Assembly (NCBI GenBank): GCA_017522255.1
Contig: JAFWZP010000051.1
Coordinates: forward strand, 1 to 59,297
Source of the DNA: Bacteroidales bacterium
GTDB taxonomy: Bacteria; Bacteroidota; Bacteroidia; Bacteroidales; P3
Direction of reading: 5' to 3'
DNA length: 59,297 nucleotides
Part shown: piece by piece, positions 54,053 through 59,297 of the stretch
How the letters are laid out: every line of letters starts with the position of its first letter
Numbering within the stretch: the stretch's first letter is position 1
Translations under genes and position numbers: made by a program
The notes under the pieces: generated by a model
Seen by the model: the letters and a program-made list of their open reading frames with translations, nothing else
Told to the model about the DNA's origin: nothing
Databases searched by the model: none

Positions 54053-55405
54053 ATGAGTTCATTAAATGCAATATCTCCTATTGATGGAAGATATAGAAAA
54101 CAAGTAGATATGTTGGGTGGCAATTTTTCGGAAGCCGCTTTGATTCGTTATAGAGTAAGAGTAGAAATAGAATATTTTATAGCATTATGCGAGTTGCCTT
54201 TGCCTCAACTTTCGAACTTTGATAAGAGTTTGTATCCTCAATTGCGTAAAATATATGAAGACTTTACCGACCAAGAAGCATTGGAAGTAAAAGAAATAGA
54301 AAAGACTACAAACCACGATGTGAAGGCTGTGGAATATTTTATCAAAAGACGATTCGATGCTTTGGGAATACAAGACTATAAAGAATTTGTACACTTTGGT
54401 TTAACATCGCAAGACATAAACAATACTTCGGTGCCATTATCGATAAAAGAATGCCACGAAAATACTTATTTGCCAATGATGCAAAAGGTTGTGTCTCTTA
54501 TCGAAGAAAAGGCATACGAGTGGAAAGACATACCGATGTTGGCACACACACATGGCCAGCCTGCATCGCCTACTACCTTGGGTAAAGAAATGATGGTGTT
54601 TGTTTATCGTCTTAAACGTCAAATAGAGTATTTCGACACAATACCGTTTTCGGCTAAGTTTGGTGGTGCCACAGGCAACCTTAATGCCCATATAGTGGCT
54701 TATCCTCAATACGATTGGGTGGCTTTTGCCAACGACTTTGTTTCTAAACATTTGGGTTTGGAACGTTTGCAATACACCACACAAATCGAAAACTACGACA
54801 ATATGGCTGCATATTACGACAATTGCAAGCGTATAAACGTGATATTGATAGATTTTTGTAGAGATATTTGGTCCTATGTGTCGATGGAATATTTTAAACA
54901 ACGCATAAAAGAAGGCGAAGTTGGTTCGTCGGCTATGCCTCACAAGGTTAATCCTATCGATTTCGAAAATGCAGAGGGAAACCTTGGTATAGCTAATGCT
55001 ATATACGAACATTTGTCGCACAAGTTGCCGATATCGAGATTGCAACGCGACCTTACCGACTCTACTGTAAGCCGCAATGTGGGTGTGCCTATCGCTCATT
55101 CGTTGATAGCTTTGAAGTCGATAGAAAAAGGTTTGGGAAAACTATTGCTCAACGAAGCAGCCATAGAACGCGATTTGGAAAACAATTGGCCCGTGGTTGC
55201 CGAGGCTATACAAACTATATTGAGAAGCATAGGCTATCCTAATCCATACGAGACTTTGAAGAACTTGACTCGTACAAACTCCAAAGTAAATGCCGAAACC
55301 ATAGCTTCGTTTATCGATACATTAAATGTGGACGATAATATAAAAGCTCGTTTGAAGGCTATTACTCCGCATAACTATTTGGGTATAAAAGTATCGGATA
55401 AATAA
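54053..55405 (+). CDS. purB: Adenylosuccinate lyase
   Basis: PurB catalyses two fumarate-releasing steps: SAICAR to AICAR, and adenylosuccinate to AMP. The 450-residue protein has the N-terminal ISPIDGRYR, the active-site His region THGQPASPTTLGKE, and the fumarase/aspartase signature GSSAMPHKVNP (about 290-300). It belongs to the E. coli-like class with DLTDSTVSRNVGVP. It begins 4 bases after the phosphatase gene, so it is clearly co-transcribed. Confidence 0.96.
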   Translation: MSSLNAISPIDGRYRKQVDMLGGNFSEAALIRYRVRVEIEYFIALCELPLPQLSNFDKSLYPQLRKIYEDFTDQEALEVKEIEKTTNHDVKAVEYFIKRRFDALGIQDYKEFVHFGLTSQDINNTSVPLSIKECHENTYLPMMQKVVSLIEEKAYEWKDIPMLAHTHGQPASPTTLGKEMMVFVYRLKRQIEYFDTIPFSAKFGGATGNLNAHIVAYPQYDWVAFANDFVSKHLGLERLQYTTQIENYDNMAAYYDNCKRINVILIDFCRDIWSYVSMEYFKQRIKEGEVGSSAMPHKVNPIDFENAEGNLGIANAIYEHLSHKLPISRLQRDLTDSTVSRNVGVPIAHSLIALKSIEKGLGKLLLNEAAIERDLENNWPVVAEAIQTILRSIGYPNPYETLKNLTRTNSKVNAETIASFIDTLNVDDNIKARLKAITPHNYLGIKVSDK

Positions 55406-55431
55406 TATTTTTATATAACGAAACGGTTGCT

Positions 55432-57243
55432 ATGAAGTATTTTACATTACACCGGCTCAAACCTTATTCCGCAAGGTTGTTGTTCTTTATTGTGTTTGAG
55501 ATATTGTCGGTAATGTTTACTATGGCAACCGTTTTGTCTTTGGCTGATTTTTTGAAGATTCTTTTCGAAACCGAAACCACAGCGATAGAGACTTCGGCCG
55601 ACAATTACCAATTGAATTATTTGTTGCAACAGTTTTATTTGTGGCTTATTTCGTTTGGTAAATCTAAGGCCATTGTGATGTTTTCTGTTATTTTGTTTTC
55701 GTTGTATGCACTTAAGAACATATTTTCTTATTGTGGCGAAGTGCAAATATCCATAATACGATCAAAAGTGGTGCGAAATATTCGTAATGCTTTATTTGCC
55801 AAAACAATGAGGCTTTCGATGGATTATTTCGGACACACTCGCAAGGGCGATATATTGTCGAGGTTTAGCAACGATATGGTAGAGTACGAAGAAAATGTAA
55901 TAAAAGCAATTCGCCAACTGGTAATAGCTGTTATAAATGTGCTTTTGTATTTTATGATGTTGCTGTATATCAATACCAAACTTACTATATTTGTACTCTG
56001 TTTGTTTCCCATTATAGCTTTGGTGATATCGCGTATTACACGACATCTTAGGCGAAACTCGGCCACTTTGCAACAGAAAACATCTTTCCTTATGTCGCTT
56101 ATCGAAGAAACTTTGTCGGGATTGCGTATTATAAAGGCTTATACGGCTATAGATTTTTCTAACGACCGCTTTAGGGCATACAATAAATCATACACACGGC
56201 TGCGAAACAAAGTCTACCGCAGAGTTGATTTGGCATCGCCTGTAAGCGACTTTATGGCCAACTGCATAGTGATGGGTATATTGTTGTTTGGCGCTTCTTT
56301 GGTTTTCAACAACGATTCCGGTTTGTCGCCGGAGTTGTTTATCACATACATTATGATGTTTGTGTTGCTAATCAATCCGGCAAAAGACGTAGCCACTGCT
56401 GTGTCGTCTCTCAAAAAGGGGCATGCCTGCACCGAGCGTTTGAGTGGTTTTATCGAAGAAGCCGAAAAGGTGGTGGATGCAAACAATCCTATCGAATTTA
56501 AAAATCTAAAAGAGGGCATAAGGTACGAGCATGTGTCGTTTTCGTATAATGGCACTGATATGGTGTTAGATGACGTTACACTCGGCATAAACAAAGGGCA
56601 AACCATTGCCTTGGTGGGTCATTCGGGTTCGGGAAAGAGTACTATGGTGGATTTGTTGTCGAGGTTTTATAACTCTACTTCAGGCAAGATACTTATCGAC
56701 GGAATACCAATAGAACAATATGCTATTGCCGATATAAGAAATTCGATAGGAATAGTGTCGCAAGATACCATATTGTTTAACGATACTGTGTTTAATAATA
56801 TATCTTTTGGAATGCAAGGTGCCACTCAGCAGCAGGTCGAAGAAGCCGCCAAGATAGCTAATGCTCACGACTTTATATTGCAGATGCCTCAAGGTTATCA
56901 AACAGTGATAGGCGATAGGGGCAGCCGATTGTCGGGTGGACAACGCCAAAGAATAAGTATAGCACGTGCCGTATTGCGAAATCCGGATATTCTTATACTC
57001 GACGAGGCTACATCGGCATTGGATACCGAAAACGAACGTTTGGTGCAAAATGCAATGAACAATGTGCTGGTAGGTAGAACTGCCATAGTGATAGCCCACC
57101 GATTGTCAACCATTGTTAATGCCGATAACATAGTGGTGCTGGATAAAGGAAAGATAGTAGAGCAAGGTACTCACAACGAATTGTTGAATAACGAAAACGG
57201 CTTGTATCACAAGTTGTGTACAATGCAATACCTTGATAAGTAG
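55432..57243 (+). CDS. MsbA-like ABC exporter (fused permease and ATPase)
   Basis: A 603-residue half-transporter. The N-terminal membrane domain has six helices (about 1-330, with DYFGHTRKGDILSRFSND in the coupling region). The ATPase domain spans about 360-600, with Walker A GHSGSGKST (about 395-403), the Q-loop IVSQDTILFND, signature LSGGQRQRISIARA (about 502), Walker B LILDEATSALD and the H-loop IAHRLST. Its resemblance to MsbA suggests a lipid A or lipid flippase, but the substrate is not proven. It is in the murA-purB operon, 26 bases after purB. Confidence 0.88.
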   Translation: MKYFTLHRLKPYSARLLFFIVFEILSVMFTMATVLSLADFLKILFETETTAIETSADNYQLNYLLQQFYLWLISFGKSKAIVMFSVILFSLYALKNIFSYCGEVQISIIRSKVVRNIRNALFAKTMRLSMDYFGHTRKGDILSRFSNDMVEYEENVIKAIRQLVIAVINVLLYFMMLLYINTKLTIFVLCLFPIIALVISRITRHLRRNSATLQQKTSFLMSLIEETLSGLRIIKAYTAIDFSNDRFRAYNKSYTRLRNKVYRRVDLASPVSDFMANCIVMGILLFGASLVFNNDSGLSPELFITYIMMFVLLINPAKDVATAVSSLKKGHACTERLSGFIEEAEKVVDANNPIEFKNLKEGIRYEHVSFSYNGTDMVLDDVTLGINKGQTIALVGHSGSGKSTMVDLLSRFYNSTSGKILIDGIPIEQYAIADIRNSIGIVSQDTILFNDTVFNNISFGMQGATQQQVEEAAKIANAHDFILQMPQGYQTVIGDRGSRLSGGQRQRISIARAVLRNPDILILDEATSALDTENERLVQNAMNNVLVGRTAIVIAHRLSTIVNADNIVVLDKGKIVEQGTHNELLNNENGLYHKLCTMQYLDK

Positions 57244-57268
57244 AAAATCAAATAAACATATAAATACC

Positions 57269-57748
57269 ATGAAATATAGAACAGGAATAGGCTATGATGT
57301 TCATCAGTTGAGAGATGGTTTGCCTTTTTATTTGGGAGGCGTCAGGGTAGAACATAGCAAAGGTGCTGTGGGACATTCGGATGCCGATGTGCTTATACAT
57401 GCAATATGCGATGCCTTGTTGGGTGCTGCCAATTTGGGCGACATAGGCAAGCATTTCCCCGACACCGAACCCAAATATAAAGGTATAGATAGCAAAATAT
57501 TGCTTAAAGAAACCTACAATTTGCTGATAAATAAAGGTTATGCTATCGAAAATATCGATACCGTTTTGTGTCTTCAAAAGCCCAAGGTGGCTCCTTATCT
57601 GCCATTGATGAGGGAAACGCTCAGCAATGTTTTGGGAATAGATGAAGACGATATATCTATAAAAGCAACAACAACCGAACATCTTGGTTTCGAGGGTAGA
57701 GAAGAAGGTGTGTCGGCGTTGGCTACTGTGTTGATTAAAAAAGAATAG
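57269..57748 (+). CDS. ispF: 2-C-methyl-D-erythritol 2,4-cyclodiphosphate synthase
   Basis: IspF closes CDP-ME-2-phosphate to the cyclic diphosphate in the MEP isoprenoid pathway. The 159-residue protein has the zinc ligands in GIGYDVHQL (Asp8, His10), the GHSDADVLIHAICDALLGA stretch, and the C-terminal KATTTEHLGFEGREEGVSALA. The start MKYRTGIGYDVH is the normal N-terminus; an upstream in-frame ATG at 57233 would overlap the exporter gene and is rejected. It supplies precursor for the polyprenyl synthase encoded at 21639. Confidence 0.96.
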   Translation: MKYRTGIGYDVHQLRDGLPFYLGGVRVEHSKGAVGHSDADVLIHAICDALLGAANLGDIGKHFPDTEPKYKGIDSKILLKETYNLLINKGYAIENIDTVLCLQKPKVAPYLPLMRETLSNVLGIDEDDISIKATTTEHLGFEGREEGVSALATVLIKKE

Positions 57749-57760
57749 AAGTAAACAGAT

Positions 57761-58795
57761 ATGAAAAGAGGTTTTGGAAGCGACAATCATTCGGGGGTGC
57801 ATCCCGATGTGCTTAAAGCCATAGCCGATGCCAATATCGACCATGCTATGGCATACGGCGAAGACGAATATTCGGCTGAAGTAGAACAATTGTTTAAAAA
57901 ACATTTTGGCAACGATGCTTCGGTTTATTTTGCTTTTAATGGTACGGGTGCCAATGTGTTGTGCCTCGATGCTATGCTTAAATCGCATAATGCAGTGGTC
58001 TGTGCCGATACTGCTCACATACATGTAGACGAGTGTGGTGCACCTCAGCGAATAACAGGGGCTAAACTATTAACCATAAAAACACCCGATGGTAAACTGA
58101 CTCCACAATTGGTAAAGACTCAATTGCATGGTTTTGGATTTCAACATCATTCTCAGCCCAAAGTTATTTCCATAGCACAGCCTACCGAACTGGGTACGTT
58201 GTATACCCTCAGCGAAATAAAGGCTCTTGTCGATTTGGCTCATCAATATAATATGTATCTCCATATCGATGGGGCACGTTTTGCCAATGCTGCCGTGGCT
58301 CTTGGATGTTCATTTAAGCAAATGACTACCGATTTGGGCGTTGATGCTCTTTCGTTTGGCGGTACCAAAAACGGACTTATGATAGGGGAGGCTGTAGTAC
58401 TCTTAAATCCTAAGTTGAACGAAGATTTCTTGTATCGAAGAAAGCAGGCTATGCAACTTTGTTCAAAGATGCGGTTTATAGCAGCTCAGTTTAAGGCTTA
58501 TTTTAATAACGATTTGTGGAAAAGAAACGCCGAGCATTCCAATGCTATGGCAAAGCAGCTACACAATGCCATCAAAGATGAAAAGGGTGTGGAGGTGGTT
58601 TATCCAGTGCAAGCCAATGGAGTGTTTGTAAGGTTGCCACGCGAAGTATGGACCCGATTGCAGGAAAAATATTTTTTCTACGACTGGGACGAAGACGACA
58701 ATGTGGTGCGATTTATGTGTAGTTTCGATACCACAACCGAAGATATTGTTTCATTTGCCGACACACTGAAAGAGCTTTTAGGCAATTACAAATGA
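57761..58795 (+). CDS. ltaE: Low-specificity L-threonine aldolase
   Basis: This pyridoxal-phosphate enzyme cleaves threonine or allo-threonine to glycine and acetaldehyde. The 344-residue protein has FGSDNHSGVHPDVL at the N-terminus, the catalytic HHSQPKVISIAQPTELG segment, HIDGARFANA, and the PLP lysine K203 in SFGGTKNGL. It is the last gene of the operon, 12 bases after ispF, and is followed by a terminator. Confidence 0.92.
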   Translation: MKRGFGSDNHSGVHPDVLKAIADANIDHAMAYGEDEYSAEVEQLFKKHFGNDASVYFAFNGTGANVLCLDAMLKSHNAVVCADTAHIHVDECGAPQRITGAKLLTIKTPDGKLTPQLVKTQLHGFGFQHHSQPKVISIAQPTELGTLYTLSEIKALVDLAHQYNMYLHIDGARFANAAVALGCSFKQMTTDLGVDALSFGGTKNGLMIGEAVVLLNPKLNEDFLYRRKQAMQLCSKMRFIAAQFKAYFNNDLWKRNAEHSNAMAKQLHNAIKDEKGVEVVYPVQANGVFVRLPREVWTRLQEKYFFYDWDEDDNVVRFMCSFDTTTEDIVSFADTLKELLGNYK

Positions 58796-58808
58796 TTAAT
58801 GATTAGAT

Positions 58809-58852
58809 ACAGCGGCACCGATGATAGCAGTATTGTCGGTGCTGTTTTTTTA
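58809..58852 (+). terminator. Terminator of the seven-gene operon
   Basis: ACAGC.GCACCGA pairs with TCGGTGCTGT (one bulged G) around a 14-base loop, followed by seven T. It lies 13 bases after the stop of the aldolase gene. Confidence 0.88.
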
Positions 58853-58885
58853 AGATCGTTTTTCCTGACCAAAACTTTTGAACTG

Positions 58886-58917
58886 CAAAAGTAAACTTTT
58901 TCTATGATATAGCCAAA
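58886..58917 (-). promoter_or_regulatory. Orphan promoter-like sequence on the minus strand
   Basis: On the minus strand, TTTG (plus 58914-58917), 20 bases, TACTTTTG (plus 58886-58893). It is a full match facing the aldolase gene with no reading frame in front of it. It could drive an antisense RNA or be chance in AT-rich DNA. Confidence 0.35.
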
Positions 58918-58994
58918 TAAATTTTGCAATAATTTATAATATATTGATTTATAGGTTTGAATTTTCGATGTTTTGGGTCAAAATACACCGACTG

Positions 58995-59297
58995 CTATAA
59001 AATGAAGTTGAACTTTTTGGTTTTTTTGATGTTTTTTTGTTTCTGTTCGAAAATATTTTCAAACAAGGCAACGGCATCTATATAGGTACGGTCTATCATT
59101 CGGGCGTATATTTGCGTGGTCTTTACATTGCTGTGTCCGCATAGCTTTGAAACCACATAAATGTTTATCCCTGCCGCAATGGACAGAGTTACAAAACTAA
59201 TCCTCGACACATGAAAAGTAATGTGCTTGTTTATTCCGGCACTCTTAGCCCATGCTTTTAGGTCGGCGGCTGTGGTGGTGCGAGAATACATCGGGAA
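58995..59297 (-). CDS. Tyrosine recombinase / integrase, C-terminal part (cut by window edge)
   Basis: The last 100 or so residues of a phage-type site-specific recombinase; the frame is open to the right end, so the gene continues beyond. Catalytic residues visible are HVSR (HxxR box), GH in LCGHSNVKTTQIY, and the nucleophilic Tyr in that same segment. A lysine-rich tail follows (QKQKNIKKTKKF). The Arg I region is outside the window. Such genes sit at the end of integrative elements in Bacteroidales, so the 58853-58994 spacer may contain an attachment site, but no direct repeat could be identified. Confidence 0.85.
   Translation of the reverse strand, partial: FPMYSRTTTAADLKAWAKSAGINKHITFHVSRISFVTLSIAAGINIYVVSKLCGHSNVKTTQIYARMIDRTYIDAVALFENIFEQKQKNIKKTKKFNFIL

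Overview
The window reads as chromosomal DNA of a member of the Bacteroidota, most likely the Bacteroidales. The sequence is AT-rich. Recognisable promoters follow the Bacteroidota pattern (TTTG, about 19-20 bases, then TAnnTTTG). Four very different proteins end in type IX secretion system (T9SS) C-terminal sorting domains. Families that are nearly confined to this phylum are present (DUF5686, DUF4290, DUF3078, and a large LepB with a DUF5684-like N-terminus). No phage structural genes, CRISPR array or antibiotic-resistance cassette were seen. A tyrosine-recombinase fragment at the right edge marks the probable start of a mobile element.

Layout. 1-6400: pruA; an ECF sigma factor with a membrane-protein partner and a small barrel-like protein; then a DUF4143 ATPase behind four 32-bp-phased repeats. 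6400-14500: a DUF5686 outer-membrane protein (minus), Ohr (plus), signal peptidase I (minus), then a LolCE/FtsX-type permease and a histidine kinase (plus). 14500-17700: a long non-coding stretch with a 21-22-bp-phased repeat array and a structured leader, followed by a BspA-like leucine-rich-repeat T9SS cargo. 17750-22700, all minus: trmN6, the exbB-hypothetical-exbD-exbD energy module, a hot-dog thioesterase and a polyprenyl diphosphate synthase. 22700-35750: two MITE-like elements, then a 3919-residue multidomain T9SS cargo. 35800-38550: tilS and an alpha/beta hydrolase (minus). 38550-46850: a repeat-rich spacer, then a two-gene operon of T9SS cargo (1762 and 718 residues). 47190-51030: recX-DUF3078, tRNA-Pro(GGG), recG. 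51200-58850: a tight seven-gene run, DUF4290-murA-PHP phosphatase-purB-ABC exporter-ispF-threonine aldolase, closed by one terminator. 58995 to the end: the recombinase fragment.

How the genes relate. Much of the window serves the cell envelope: TonB energisation (ExbB/ExbD), outer-membrane proteins, signal peptidase, lipoprotein/lipid ABC transporters, isoprenoid supply (IspF, prenyl synthase), peptidoglycan (MurA) and secreted cargo. The rest is tRNA maturation, DNA repair and purine synthesis.

The least explained material is non-coding. (1) At 15275-15409, upstream of the leucine-rich-repeat gene, three complementary blocks are separated by symmetric 6-base gaps and crossed by a fourth helix; this is a candidate structured RNA. 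(2) Several spacers carry arrays with a strict 21-22-bp period and a mirror layout: left arm, palindromic core, reverse-complement right arm. (3) Four repeats spaced exactly 32 bp apart overlap the promoter of the DUF4143 ATPase. (4) There is a pair of IS5-like MITEs, and hairpin repeats shared between distant genes.
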